This document shows positions 28,702 through 39,100 of a stretch of DNA of 64,000 nt, in pieces (positions within the stretch are counted from its first letter, which is position 1; each line of letters begins with the position of its first letter). The DNA comes from Parabacteroides distasonis. Its GTDB lineage: Bacteria; Bacteroidota; Bacteroidia; Bacteroidales; Tannerellaceae. The position numbers and the translations under genes were made by a program. The notes under the pieces were generated by a model. It was not told the origin of the DNA. It saw only the letters and a program-made list of their open reading frames with translations, and did not search any database. Location: assembly GCF_004793765.1 (NCBI RefSeq), contig NZ_SRYM01000002.1:78027-142026 (forward strand). Direction: 5' to 3'.

Positions 28702-30708
28702 ATGAGAAAACAAGTCGTACGTATTTGTATGTTACTGGCCTGCGCTTTTGGCTTTATGCAAGGGCAAGCCAGTATCCAGCCTTCTATCGTAAAAGCTACG
28801 ATAAACGATCTAATAGCCAAGGACACTAAGAATCAAGCAGGAATCGCAAAGGGCGTCGAGCAAGTAGCCCGCCTCTGGCAAACCTCCGATGGGGATGAGC
28901 AAGCGTTTCAAACCTTCTGCCGGGAGAATTATCTATCCGATCCCGCCGAAAAGGACCAAGTATTCCTCAAGATCAGCGAGTATCTTGAAGGTATCAATGG
29001 CAATTTCAACGAGATGGTACTCTGTCTGCAACGCAATTTGAACCTAGATACCGGACCTCTACACGCCATCGATGAGAAATTCGGATCCTACAGCCCCAGT
29101 TCCCACCTAATGGACGATCTATACGCCAACAAGATCGGCTTCATCATCGCCCTCAACTTTCCCCAACTTACTCTCAAGGAGAAAGAGGCGTTAGGGAATG
29201 ACCGTAAAGCATGGGCCTACGCCCGTCTGGGCGATATGTTTACGGAACGGATACCGGCGGAAGTAAAGCAAGCCGCCGCAGATACGGAAAGTGACGCGGA
29301 TATTTACATAGCGGATTATAATATCTATATGGGGCATTTACTAACTCCTAAAGGAAAAACCATTTTCCCCTCCGACATGCGCTTACTTTGCCATTGGAAC
29401 CTTCGCGACGAGATCAAGGCCAATTATAACAAAGGAAAAGAGGGATTGGAAAAACAACGGATGGTATATGAGGTCATGAAGCGAATCATCTCGCAAGAAA
29501 TTCCGAAAGAGGTGATCAACTCGAATCATTACGAATGGAACCCGTACGCCAATACGTTATCCCAAGCTGGAAATAAAATAAAAGGTACCCCTGAAAGCCC
29601 GGCCCGCTATCAGAAAATGTTGAATAACTTCAACGCCATGCAGCGTATAGACAAATATACGGGGAACACGTATATAGACCGTAAGTTCACGGAAGATATG
29701 GAGATAGACGTCAACGATGTAGAAGCCTTGTTCGATCAGTACCTTTCCGCCCCAGAACTAAAGGAAGTGGGAAAAATCATCTCCAAACGCCTCGGACGCA
29801 AACTGGAAGCCTACGATATATGGTACGATGGCTTCAAGGCCCGTAGCAATCTGGACGAGAACAAGCTAAACGAACAAACCCGTACCCTGTATCCCGATGC
29901 GGTAACGATGGAAAAGAAGCTACCGGAAATCTTGCAGAAACTAGGATTCAGCCCCGATCGTGCCCAATATCTGGCGGATAAGATCGCTGTCGATCCTGCC
30001 CGTGGTTCCGGTCATGCGTGGGGAGCCTCCATGAAAGGCCAGCGTTCCCGTTTACGTACCCGTATCCCTTCAGAAGGGATGGATTATAAAGGATATAATA
30101 TCGCCATCCATGAGTTTGGGCACAACGTAGAGCAAACGATCTCATTATATGATGTCGATTATTATATGCTCAACGGAGTTCCCAATACGGCTTTCACCGA
30201 AGCGCTGGCCTTTGTCTTCCAGAAAAGAGACCTTGAGTTACTGGGCATAAAAGACGAGAATCCGGAAAAAGAGAAGATGGATATCTTGGATAAGATATGG
30301 AGCATGTATGAGATTTGCGGTGTTTCCATGCTGGATATCTCCGTATGGAAATGGATGTACGCACATCCTAACGCTACCGCCGGGGAATTGCAGGAGGCCG
30401 TGATCCGTCTTTCCAAGGATATCTGGAATAAGTATTACGCTCCGGTATTCGGTGTAAAAGACGAGACCGTTCTAGCGATTTACTCCCATATGATCGGTTA
30501 TCCGCTCTACCTTTCCGCCTACGCTTTCGGACAGATTATCGAGTTCCAACTTGAGAACTACCTCAACGGCAAGGATTTCGCGAATGAGGTTAGCCGGATA
30601 TTCAAGCAAGGCCGCCTCACCCCGAATGTATGGATCAAGCAAGCTACCGGCAACGATCTTACCGTAGATCCGATGTTGGAAGCACTCCGTAAAGTATTAA
30701 AAGACTAA
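28702..30708 (+). CDS. Exported zinc metallopeptidase of the HEXXH gluzincin type
   Basis: 668 residues with a signal peptide (ends MQGQASIQ). The zinc site is HEFGH at 470-474, with the third ligand probably Glu500 in NTAFTEALAFVF, spacing as in M3-type thimet/oligoendopeptidases. The N-terminal 350 residues are helical. The family assignment (M3-like) rests on these motifs and the helical C-terminal segment YLSAYAFGQIIEFQLENYL; the sequence is otherwise distant. It would cut peptides in the periplasm. The gene is monocistronic. Confidence 0.8.
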   Translation: MRKQVVRICMLLACAFGFMQGQASIQPSIVKATINDLIAKDTKNQAGIAKGVEQVARLWQTSDGDEQAFQTFCRENYLSDPAEKDQVFLKISEYLEGINGNFNEMVLCLQRNLNLDTGPLHAIDEKFGSYSPSSHLMDDLYANKIGFIIALNFPQLTLKEKEALGNDRKAWAYARLGDMFTERIPAEVKQAAADTESDADIYIADYNIYMGHLLTPKGKTIFPSDMRLLCHWNLRDEIKANYNKGKEGLEKQRMVYEVMKRIISQEIPKEVINSNHYEWNPYANTLSQAGNKIKGTPESPARYQKMLNNFNAMQRIDKYTGNTYIDRKFTEDMEIDVNDVEALFDQYLSAPELKEVGKIISKRLGRKLEAYDIWYDGFKARSNLDENKLNEQTRTLYPDAVTMEKKLPEILQKLGFSPDRAQYLADKIAVDPARGSGHAWGASMKGQRSRLRTRIPSEGMDYKGYNIAIHEFGHNVEQTISLYDVDYYMLNGVPNTAFTEALAFVFQKRDLELLGIKDENPEKEKMDILDKIWSMYEICGVSMLDISVWKWMYAHPNATAGELQEAVIRLSKDIWNKYYAPVFGVKDETVLAIYSHMIGYPLYLSAYAFGQIIEFQLENYLNGKDFANEVSRIFKQGRLTPNVWIKQATGNDLTVDPMLEALRKVLKD

Positions 30709-30762
30709 AACTCTTAGGCCTCATATACTTGGCTCTTACAACCAGAACAAACCGATTCAGAT

Positions 30763-30820
30763 GTGTGTGTCAAAAGGAATGATCAAGTCTGTATGGACAC
30801 GACAATATTTTGGCACACAC
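30763..30820. terminator. Inverted repeat between convergent genes
   Basis: GTGTGTGTCAAAA (30763-30775) and TTTTGGCACACAC (30808-30820) pair at 12 of 13 positions around a 32-base loop. The spot, between the ends of the peptidase and signal peptidase genes, fits a bidirectional terminator, though the loop is long. Confidence 0.4.
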
Positions 30821-30870
30821 CTATACAATAAAATGAAGACTTTTCCGCAATTTGATTATTATTCGTCAAG

Positions 30871-31734
30871 TTATTCTATACGGCTACAAATACGATCCCA
30901 TCGTATCTCCCTTGTTTGTGGATTCATGGATCTCCATATAAAGGTGGCCTTTCCCACGATAAACTCCTCCGGCAACAAGCCCCAATAACGAGAGTCTTGC
31001 GAGTCCTCGATCCGATCTCCTGCCACGAAATAGTAATTCTTTTGGAAGGTGTAGCTCACGATCCGGGGATCAAGCTTTTGACCGGTTTCCCATTCTATCA
31101 GCTTACGATAGATACTGATGTTCTCACGATTCATATCAATCACATCCCCTTTCCTTGGGAGATATAGCGGGCCGAAGTTTTTCACGTTCCAACTTATCAG
31201 GCTGTCTTTCGGAAAACTCCAATATAACCCGGCATCTTTCAGCATTTTGTTACTCTGGACGGAAAATAGTTCTTGTCCCTCGATATTCCCTACGGGTTCA
31301 AATATGCCATTGACTCTATAATAACCATTTACGATAGATAGACTATCACCCGGCAACCCCAGACAACGCTTAATGTAATATTTCATCATATGCATCTCTA
31401 TCCTGTCCAAATTGTTGGGGTATGGATAATTAAACACGACCACGTCATTTCTCCTTATCTCTCTTAGACCCGGTAGACGAACGATCTGAACCTGCTCGCC
31501 ACGCAAAGAAGCGAAGACGTTGAACAAACGGGCTCCAGGAATCAGCTTGTTCACCAGCACATAGTCTCCCGCTATCAGTCCGGGTTCCATGGAATTGCTC
31601 GGGATCTTAAAGGACGAGAAAAGGAATATTTGCATAACCACGAATAAGGCCACGACCATACATCCCCAAAATAGCGTATCGACCACATATCGGCAAAGCT
31701 TGTAAACAAGATCTATTTTCTCATTTTTCTTCAT
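30871..31734 (-). CDS. lepB: Signal peptidase I (S26 family)
   Basis: 287 residues from the ATG at 31734. One N-terminal transmembrane segment (about 20-42) is followed by the catalytic box FKIPSNSMEPGL with Ser48, and the catalytic lysine is Lys122 in YYIKRCLGLPGD. The final conserved box is AGDRIEDSQDSRYWG. It cleaves signal peptides at the outer face of the inner membrane. This copy is probably dedicated to its operon, because it follows a degenerate C39-like gene and a split glycosyltransferase gene by a few bases, rather than sitting with housekeeping genes. The longer in-frame start (31791) overlaps the previous gene and is not favoured. Confidence 0.92.
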   Translation of the reverse strand: MKKNEKIDLVYKLCRYVVDTLFWGCMVVALFVVMQIFLFSSFKIPSNSMEPGLIAGDYVLVNKLIPGARLFNVFASLRGEQVQIVRLPGLREIRRNDVVVFNYPYPNNLDRIEMHMMKYYIKRCLGLPGDSLSIVNGYYRVNGIFEPVGNIEGQELFSVQSNKMLKDAGLYWSFPKDSLISWNVKNFGPLYLPRKGDVIDMNRENISIYRKLIEWETGQKLDPRIVSYTFQKNYYFVAGDRIEDSQDSRYWGLLPEEFIVGKATFIWRSMNPQTREIRWDRICSRIE

Positions 31735-31738
31735 CTTA

Positions 31739-32185
31739 CTAGAACGATTTCCTTTTAAAAGCACCCGTAGGTTCCAAATACAGTAGCACACGAGATTCCC
31801 ATAACACCTCCATCTCCATTTCCCTAAATTCCATCAATCCCCAATTAGGCACGCCCACCAAAAAGAATCTTCCATAAAAGCCATAACACACAGCGAAGTC
31901 ATACGCTCCCCAATCATTCCTTATATGTAAGATGACCGGATGGGGGAATTTTTTCAAGTTCGACAAGGTAGACGCTCCGGTTTGCGTACGTAATCCTACC
32001 GTTTCCGCCACGTTCGCCAAATCGGATAGAAAAGTTCTTCCGTCTGTTGACTGGCAGGCTGGCAATAAACGGGCGGAATCTACAGCTCCTTTATGGTATC
32101 TTATGATTGATAGCAGACACATCACCCCGGAAGATGGAATATCCCGATACACAAATGTCTTTCGTATAAAGCGGAGTGATTTCAT
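31739..32185 (-). CDS. C39-like peptidase domain protein lacking catalytic residues
   Basis: 148 residues forming a single domain that aligns with C39 peptidases of bacteriocin exporters (SGVMCLLSIIRYHKG, GRTFLSDLANVAETVGLRT, HPVILHIRNDWGAYDFAVCY). The catalytic cysteine position (DCG in active enzymes) is Ser19 here, the histidine (HF in active enzymes) is Asp96, and the following Asp is also replaced. It is thus likely a non-proteolytic binder of leader peptides or a structural partner. It overlaps the glycosyltransferase fragment by four bases and sits four bases before lepB. Confidence 0.65.
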   Translation of the reverse strand: MKSLRFIRKTFVYRDIPSSGVMCLLSIIRYHKGAVDSARLLPACQSTDGRTFLSDLANVAETVGLRTQTGASTLSNLKKFPHPVILHIRNDWGAYDFAVCYGFYGRFFLVGVPNWGLMEFREMEMEVLWESRVLLYLEPTGAFKRKSF

Positions 32186-32607
32186 ATTACCTCTGTATTT
32201 ATAGCCGTACTTTCCGCCAAGATCTTTGTTCGCATCATGGAAAGATTTCGTTTGAAAGTAGCATAATTCTCAAACAGTTGGACGATTCTCTTCTCGATTG
32301 TTCGTGAAGAGTCCAACTTTATACGTGCCCTCAACCCCAAACCGTGATAGACCACCCGCGCCGAGTTTCCTAATTGATCCGATTTTAATGATAAAGGGCA
32401 TACAAGCATGGGTACCTCCTTTTCGATACATTCTGCAATACTATTCATCCCGCCAGACGTGATCATCAAGTCGCAGTATGAAAGCAAGTGCAACTGGGGT
32501 ACCTGTTGGAACACATATAGATTGGACGGACAAGGGAGTAAATAAGAGGTATTATGATACTTCCCTACAGATAGTATGAAAACGAATTGAGGATTTCGAT
32601 GCAGCAT
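32182..32607 (-). pseudogene. Glycosyltransferase (MGT/UGT type), C-terminal part cut off by the mobile element
   Basis: The open frame codes the nucleotide-sugar-binding half of a GT-B glycosyltransferase: QFVFILSVGKYH, VPQLHLLSYCDLMITSGGMN, then PMLVCPLSLKSDQLGNSARV. It has no acceptor-binding half. That half is found 29 kb away, at 61,943-62,851 on the same strand, ending exactly where this one begins. The apparent ATG lies at the junction with the element. Enzymatic activity is not expected. Confidence 0.88.
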
Positions 32608-32613
32608 ATTTAC
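32604..32613 (-). other. Putative left attachment core of the element
   Basis: Minus-strand GTAAATATGC, one mismatch from GTANNTTTGC, directly before the surviving C-terminal codons of the glycosyltransferase. The matching core at the other end is at 61934-61943. The exact crossover point is uncertain. Confidence 0.5.
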
Positions 32614-33010
32614 CTCACTGATTATCAGTGACCATTCATTTTAATCGGTACAACCTCTGTTTTGACAAGTACACAGAATGTAGGGACAAGTGCAAACCGT
32701 TGTATTTCATCGTTTTGCATATACGTGTTGTACCGCCTCTTTTCAGCCCTTTTGTGGAATGTCCGCTATCAGATACAAGGTGTTGAATGATAGGGTATTT
32801 CCACGGGTATGTTACAGAACGCTTGTTGTATGCAAAGGTAGTGGTTTTCTTGGAATTTCTGTGGGTTGCAGCAGATTTTTGCACGAAAAAATGTGATTGG
32901 CTTGAAAAAATGTATCTATATGTGACTTATTCGTTTTAAAAAGTGTGCTAACTTGAATGTTATTCGCTGGAAAAAGTGTAACTTTGCCAGTGGAAGAATA
33001 TGATTGCGCT
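32614..33010. other. Gene-free left end of the element
   Basis: About 400 bases with no credible gene. They hold the element end, and from about 32894 onward a set of 33-bp direct repeats running up to the ATPase gene. A -7 match TAACTTTG (32979-32986) lies within the last repeat, 24 bases before the ATG at 33011. No tRNA or other RNA gene was recognised. Confidence 0.5.
32894..32986 (+). repeat. Upstream set of 33-bp direct repeats
   Basis: Units at 32894-32926, 32927-32959 and 32960-32986 share the pattern TTATTCGYTTGAAAAAGTGT (first unit most diverged). Related units recur at 40687-40745, just after the last gene of the module, in the same orientation. They may be regulator-binding sites of the operon promoter or duplicated cassette borders. 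Confidence 0.65.
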
Positions 33011-34399
33011 ATGCTTAAAAGGAAAATAGAAACATATTTAGCTAAATGGAAAGGGTCTGAGGACAGAAAGCCCCTTGTGATAAAAGGTATCCGCCAATGT
33101 GGAAAGACATACATTGTCCAGAAGTTCGCAAGAGAGAATTATGAGAGTGTGGTCTATATGAACTTCATACTTGAACCGGATAAGAAGTCTGCCTTTACGG
33201 GTAATATAGATGTCGATACCATTATTCTCAACCTCTCTGCTTTGATTCAAGGTAGTCGTTTCATTGAGGGGAAAACCTGTATTATTCTTGATGAGATTCA
33301 GGAATGCAAGGAGGCAAGGACAGCCTTGAAGTCATTCCATATAGACGGACGTTTCGATGTTATTGCTACGGGTTCTCTTTTGGGAGTGAAAGGCTACGGC
33401 AAAAGCAGAAAGAAAAACGAAGAGGAAGGACAAGATTCGGTTCCAGTCGGATATGAAACCGTGATAGATATGTATCCGTTGGACTTTGAGGAATTTCTAT
33501 GGGCAAATGGAATCGGTGAGGCGGTCATTGATTCTGTCAAATTATGCTTTGAGAGCGAAAAGGTTGTTCCCGATGGAATTCACAAGGCAATGATGGAGTT
33601 GCTGTATAGATATGTCGTTGTCGGAGGTCTGCCGGAGGTGGTGAACTGTTTCCTTGAAACCAAGAATATCGAACTTATCTATAAGGCGCAACGCAATCTT
33701 ATTGCCGAATACGAAGAGGATATGGTTAAATATGCGGATGATGCGGACAAGCCTAACATTCGTGAATGTTTTGAATCCATTCCGAAACAATTAGCCAAAG
33801 AGAACAAGAAATTTCAATATTCCATCGTCAAGAAGGGTGGAAGGGCTTCGCAATACATCGGTAGCATCCAATGGTTGGAGGATGCCGAGATAGTCCGTAG
33901 ATGCTATAACACGCAGATTACAGAACTGCCTTTAGAAGGCAATTCCGTCAAAGAGTGTTTCAAGGTATATACCACTGACATAGGTGTTTTAATGGCAATG
34001 CTCGATTATGGAACACAGGCAGATATTTTGAAGGGTAATCTTCTTGGATACAAGGGGGCTATTTTTGAGAATCTGATGGCTGATTTCTTATGCAAGTCCG
34101 GGCAAAAACTATACTACTTCCATAAGGATAGCGGGCTTGAACTGGACTTCTTGGTGAGATTCAAAGGAGAATGCGTTATTCTTGAAGTCAAGGCAAAGTC
34201 GGGAAAGGCAAAAAGTATGACTACGGTTCTGAAGAACAAGGATGTGTATCATGTCAAGAATGCAATCAAGTTGGGGCAATATAATGTAGGACGTGAGGGA
34301 GATATACTTACCATTCCGTTGTATATGGGATTCCTTGTTGAAGATAAGCTTACGGATGTTATCATTCCCGATGTTGATTTGAGTTTATTGACAGTTTGA
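33011..34399 (+). CDS. AAA_14/DUF4143 ATPase
   Basis: 462 residues from the ATG at 33011. The N-terminal ATPase domain has a P-loop variant (IKGIRQCGKTYIVQKFA) and Walker B in TCIILDEIQECKEA. The C-terminal DUF4143 domain has a nuclease-like fold end (GLELDFLVRFKGECVILEVK, with Asp/Glu-x-Lys spacing). Proteins of this family are common, often solitary, and their role is unknown. Here the gene is 26 bases ahead of a Wadjet-like operon and inside the same repeat-bracketed module, so it is probably co-transcribed. The upstream in-frame ATG at 32957 overlaps the promoter region and is rejected. Confidence 0.85.
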   Translation: MLKRKIETYLAKWKGSEDRKPLVIKGIRQCGKTYIVQKFARENYESVVYMNFILEPDKKSAFTGNIDVDTIILNLSALIQGSRFIEGKTCIILDEIQECKEARTALKSFHIDGRFDVIATGSLLGVKGYGKSRKKNEEEGQDSVPVGYETVIDMYPLDFEEFLWANGIGEAVIDSVKLCFESEKVVPDGIHKAMMELLYRYVVVGGLPEVVNCFLETKNIELIYKAQRNLIAEYEEDMVKYADDADKPNIRECFESIPKQLAKENKKFQYSIVKKGGRASQYIGSIQWLEDAEIVRRCYNTQITELPLEGNSVKECFKVYTTDIGVLMAMLDYGTQADILKGNLLGYKGAIFENLMADFLCKSGQKLYYFHKDSGLELDFLVRFKGECVILEVKAKSGKAKSMTTVLKNKDVYHVKNAIKLGQYNVGREGDILTIPLYMGFLVEDKLTDVIIPDVDLSLLTV

Positions 34400-34425
34400 T
34401 GGCATTAATTATAGAATTTTGAAAT

Positions 34426-35625
34426 ATGGATATTCTGACACATTTCAGAAGCATAGAAGAACTGACCAAAACACTCTCGCGTGAGCAAGGTTTGCTGAGT
34501 GAGATGTTTGAGAAACGTAAACTAATAAAGTTTCCGTTGGGACTTGCTATAGATCTTGTCGGAGGGAATGAAACCAGATTGAGAAAGTTGGTTGACTATG
34601 GCGTATTGGTGGAGACAGGCAATACGCTTGAAATTGAAAGTGACTATCTGAACTTCTTCGAGGAGGTGCTGAATGTAAACGAGGAGATTAGCGTATTGAG
34701 TGTGCAGGAATGTATCAACACTTTAAAAGAACATATTGGATATTTTCTGCAAGAGACTAATGTCAATCGCAAAGCCGGATATCAAGACAATGTACGGCAA
34801 CTTTTAAAGAAGACTGGATTCAGAACGTTGAAGAATGTGGTGGATTTGAAACGTAACATGGATAATGCTTATAAGCAGGAACCCAACTATATTATCAAGA
34901 AGAAAAAACTACAGAATCTGGATGAGAAGAGCCATAGCATCCGTGTCATGATACGTGAATGTGAAAAGTTGATGGACAACGAGCATGCTTTCTTCATTAT
35001 GGCCAATGATCCGCACATGGCCAAGACCTGTAGCGATGTGAAACATGATTTTGTGGAAGCTTATCATGCACTCATGGAGATTGACCGACAGATTATTTTC
35101 TACATCAACCAGATAGACCAGCAGAATCAACTTTATAAAAAGATACGAAAGTTGAAATATCTGCAAGATCAGTTACTTATTAAGACGGATACGAACCTTA
35201 TGCAGGTATTGGAAGAGAGAAGTCCTCTTTGGACGGAATCCCGCCAATACAACAAGACACGTTTGTCTTTGGAGATGCTACGGGAAAATGAGCAGGTCGT
35301 AAAGTTATTGAGACGAATGGCTGAACGCAACGGAATACAGAAAACAACAAGAGCAGAAGCCGAACCTTTGACAGAGGAAGATTTACAAGAGCATATCCAA
35401 CAACTGGAGGAGGTGGATTCCACGGAAGTATGGAATGCGTTCTTAGCCTCAAGCTATGATCTGTTTAAGTTCATTTTGAGGTATGACTATAAAGTAAAAT
35501 GTACGATGGAAGACCTAGTAACTCTCTTTTGCCAATTGGTTATCCTACATTCTGACGAATGCAGGATGACAGGAGAATATGCAATTTATCAAGACATCGA
35601 ATATCCCATAATTTATGCGAAATAA
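34426..35625 (+). CDS. jetA: Wadjet JetA-like / condensin MksF-like kleisin subunit
   Basis: 399 residues, nearly all helical, with no enzymatic motif. It begins with a winged-helix-like region (LAIDLVGGNETRLRKLVDYG) and continues with coiled coils (about 170-260). Its place as first gene, overlapped by a small second subunit, then an SMC-like ATPase and a Toprim protein, is that of JetA in Wadjet anti-plasmid systems (MksF). The sequence is too far from standard JetA for a sure subtype. In characterised systems, the kleisin bridges the JetC heads. Confidence 0.7.
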   Translation: MDILTHFRSIEELTKTLSREQGLLSEMFEKRKLIKFPLGLAIDLVGGNETRLRKLVDYGVLVETGNTLEIESDYLNFFEEVLNVNEEISVLSVQECINTLKEHIGYFLQETNVNRKAGYQDNVRQLLKKTGFRTLKNVVDLKRNMDNAYKQEPNYIIKKKKLQNLDEKSHSIRVMIRECEKLMDNEHAFFIMANDPHMAKTCSDVKHDFVEAYHALMEIDRQIIFYINQIDQQNQLYKKIRKLKYLQDQLLIKTDTNLMQVLEERSPLWTESRQYNKTRLSLEMLRENEQVVKLLRRMAERNGIQKTTRAEAEPLTEEDLQEHIQQLEEVDSTEVWNAFLASSYDLFKFILRYDYKVKCTMEDLVTLFCQLVILHSDECRMTGEYAIYQDIEYPIIYAK

Positions 35626-36172
35626 TACTCAAAGAATATACGAACGGTTGAGCCGAGGAGAGTTTCTTTCGGTGGACAGCACAGATACCTCCATCCGCCA
35701 TTTGTATGAAGATATCGAGGAGAATATGGAGGATTATACTGATTACTTCAAGGAAATTGGTCTGCAATTGGAATGCGGCAATGGTTTCTTCTATTTTTCG
35801 CGAAAAGGAGAAAGTAAGCAAACCATAGAACAGAAATTGGAAAGCTTTTCAAAATGGCTTGACTATCTGGACTTTTTGAAATGCTATAACCAATCATTTA
35901 CAGCCGGATATCAGTTCCGTAAAAGTCATTTGATAGAACAGATTAGTCTGGATATAGAACTAAAAGAAAAGGCTAATCATCTATTCAAGAAGTACGGTGC
36001 AGGGTCTAATATTGAGATTGTAAACAAACTGCTTCAAGAGATGCAGAATATGGGTTTTGCCGAGTGTATTAGCGAACAAGACGAGACTTATAAGATTACT
36101 TCGGCATTTCGCTATGTTGAAGAATTAGTGGAAATCATTCAAATAGTTAATGAAGATGAAGTACCTGAATAA
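35615..36172 (+). CDS. jetB: Wadjet JetB-like / MksE-like subunit
   Basis: 185 residues with two winged-helix-like parts (LYEDIEENMEDYTDYFKEIG, and the C-terminal KLLQEMQNMGFAECISE...YKITSAFRYVEELVEI). The size and the order between jetA- and jetC-like genes are those of JetB/MksE, the kite subunit of a condensin-type complex. It overlaps the preceding gene by 11 bases and the next by 23, so translation is coupled. The identification is mainly from context and size. Confidence 0.7.
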   Translation: MRNNTQRIYERLSRGEFLSVDSTDTSIRHLYEDIEENMEDYTDYFKEIGLQLECGNGFFYFSRKGESKQTIEQKLESFSKWLDYLDFLKCYNQSFTAGYQFRKSHLIEQISLDIELKEKANHLFKKYGAGSNIEIVNKLLQEMQNMGFAECISEQDETYKITSAFRYVEELVEIIQIVNEDEVPE

Positions 36173-39100
36173 GATTATTTTTATTAATAGTGCTAATATC
36201 CCTTATGCTGAGATTTCCGTGGATGGCAATGTACATTTTACAGGAACACAAGGTGTGGGCAAAAGTACTGTGTTGAGGGCATTGCTGTTTTTCTATAATG
36301 CCGACAAACACCGTTTAGGTATTCAACAGGGACAGAAGTCGTTTGATGAATTCTATTTTCGCCAGTCAAATTCGTATATACTTTATGAGGTGATGCGTGA
36401 TAATGGCGCATATACCATATTGGTCAGCAGATACCAAGGACGTGCTTCATGGCGATTTATAGATGCACCCTATCAACGTGAATGGTTCATTACCGAAGAC
36501 AAGCAGGTGTTGAGTGATTGGGTGAAGATTCGTGAACGTATAGACAAGAATGTAGGGGTTTCTGCAAGAATAGAATCCGGTGTGATGTTCAAAGATATTA
36601 TCTTCGGCAATACACATGACCATAAATACGCACGTTATTCTTTAGTTCAGAGTTCGCATTATCAGAATATCCCGCGAAGCATTCAAAACGTATTTCTGAA
36701 TACCAAACTGGATGCAGACTTTGTAAAGAACACGATCATACAATCCATGACAGATGAAGATTTGCCCATTGATTTACAAACCTACAGACGACTTGTTTCA
36801 AACTTTGAACGAGAGTATGATGAAATTGATTGCTGGTTCCGTCAAACACGTGACGGCAATTATCCGGTGCGCCAACAGGCATTGAATATTGCCGAACAAG
36901 GTCGCAAAATTGTCGCGCTCGACCAACAATTGTCGGATGTATGGCATATGATGAATCATGCGGTAGCATATAGCGAGCAACGGATACCACTATTGGAAGT
37001 GGAAGCGGAAGAAGTTAAAACGGCCATAGAAAAGGAACATAGTCGTAAGAAAGAACTTACAACTGACTATGATAAAGAAAAAGACTCGCTCAATCAAGAA
37101 CTTGGCGCCAAGAAAAGCAAACTGAAAGAAATAGCACAGGCAAGGAAGGATTTCGATGCTCTTGGCATTGAAGACAAACTCTCTCTTTCCGACCGGGAGT
37201 CTGCGATCAAGCAAGAAGCGATTAATAAACAAACTCTATTGGATGATTTATTGAAAACGCATGCTTCAATAGAGGAAAAGTACAACATTGCAAAGGCTAA
37301 ACTGGAGAATGCGCGTCAAGCATTCGAAAATGTTCAAAAAGAGGCATATTATCAAAAACAAGCCATACTCCAGATAGAGCGTAAGAGACTAGAAGAAGAC
37401 CGTTCCAAGAATAGAAATCAGATTATGGAAGCGTTCGACAATTGGCGACATGAGTCTGATGAGCGTTTACAAGTCTTGTTGGCCGAACAAAACAGGGCTG
37501 ATAGTGCGTTGAAGGAACTCCGTCATTGGCATCCTATGGCCGATGAAATAAAGCAAACGGATGAACAACTTCAACAGCTGAATTTGAAAGAGAAAGAGAA
37601 TACCGCACAACAGATAGCGGTAAAAAGCCAGATAACACAGATTATCGCCGAGTATGAGATGAAAGAGGCTGAAATAAAACATGCCTCACAACGTGAGCAG
37701 GAACGGCTTGAAGCCGACCGGACACAAATCAGGGAACAAATTGCAAAGATTAATAATTTGCTTACCCATTTAGACGGCTCTTTTTATAAATGGCTTTGCG
37801 AGAATACGGAAGGCTGGGAAAACACGATAGGCAAAGTGATTGACGAAGAACGGGTCCTATACGCACAAGGGCTTGAACCTCAGTTTTGTGTTGCATCTGA
37901 CAACTTGTTCGGGATAAGGTTGAACCTAGACAATATAGCCTCCGTGCATCGTACGCCTGACGAGTATAGATTGGAGAAAAAGAACTTGGAAGAGCAAGTG
38001 AAGCAAATAAACCGCCAGCTCATGCAATCGCCTATTACCCTTGAGGAAGAGATATCGAAACTCGGAAAAAAATATGCGACACAACTCAATCCGCTTCGGC
38101 AGAATGCAACTTTGTTAAAGGTGGAAGAAGAACAAATACCTGTCAAACGACAAAATCTGCAAAACTATCGGCATAAGCTGGAGATGGAAGAACTGGAACA
38201 GATTGCTCAAGAAAAAGAGATCCGTGAACGTTCCTTCAACGAAGCTCTGCTAAACGTGCAATCGGAGAAGGATGTCCGTGAGAAAAATGAAACAAGGAAT
38301 AAAAAAGAACTTAAAAACCTTGAATCCTCATTCGGTAAAACCTCAAAAGCACTTGATGAGGAACTGCGCATTTTTAACGAATCACAAAATGCGGAAGCGA
38401 CCGTGCGTTATAAGGAGTTTGCCGTACAGAAGAAGCAACTCGATGAACAACAGAAAGCAGAACTTGCAGGCAAAGGTGTTGATATGGATTTGCTTGAACA
38501 ATATCGTAAAGCTTTGAAGGATTTGCAGACATTGTTGGCGAGGATTGAAGAGGAACGTTCTATTGTTATCAGGTATCGCGACGCTGAACAAAACCTTTTT
38601 GCCAAGGAGCCGGAAATCAGAAAAACGATTAAGACTATCGAGCAACGACTCTCTATGATACGCCAGCGTTATGAGGATAAACGAACACGCATCGAGAAAA
38701 AATGCAGAGAAATGGAAGAGCGTCAGCATATAGTCCTCAAGGAGCTGGCGCAAAGAAAAGAGGGGTTGAACCTTTATCATCAAATGGTCGAGAACGAACA
38801 TTTGGTACCCGACACTTATCTCTCTGATGACAAGACAATGGAGACACATTTGGATTGTCAGCAACTCCTGAGCCAACTTAGAGGTACTGTCAATCAAAAA
38901 CGCGAGTCAATCGACAAACTTAAAGATATAGTGGTTAGTTTCAATCGCAACTTCAAGCCTCAAAATACTTTCCATTTCAACACGATGCCTGTGACGGACA
39001 ATGATTATCTGCAAATTGCCGTTGATTTGCAGGAGTTCATGGACAATAACAAAATCGATGAGTTCCGCCGACGTACCAGCGAGCATTATAAAGACATTTT

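Noticed and set aside
38382..38897. Minus-strand open frame of 171 codons in the jetC-like gene
   Set aside because: Lies against coiled-coil sequence; no start signal or family similarity.
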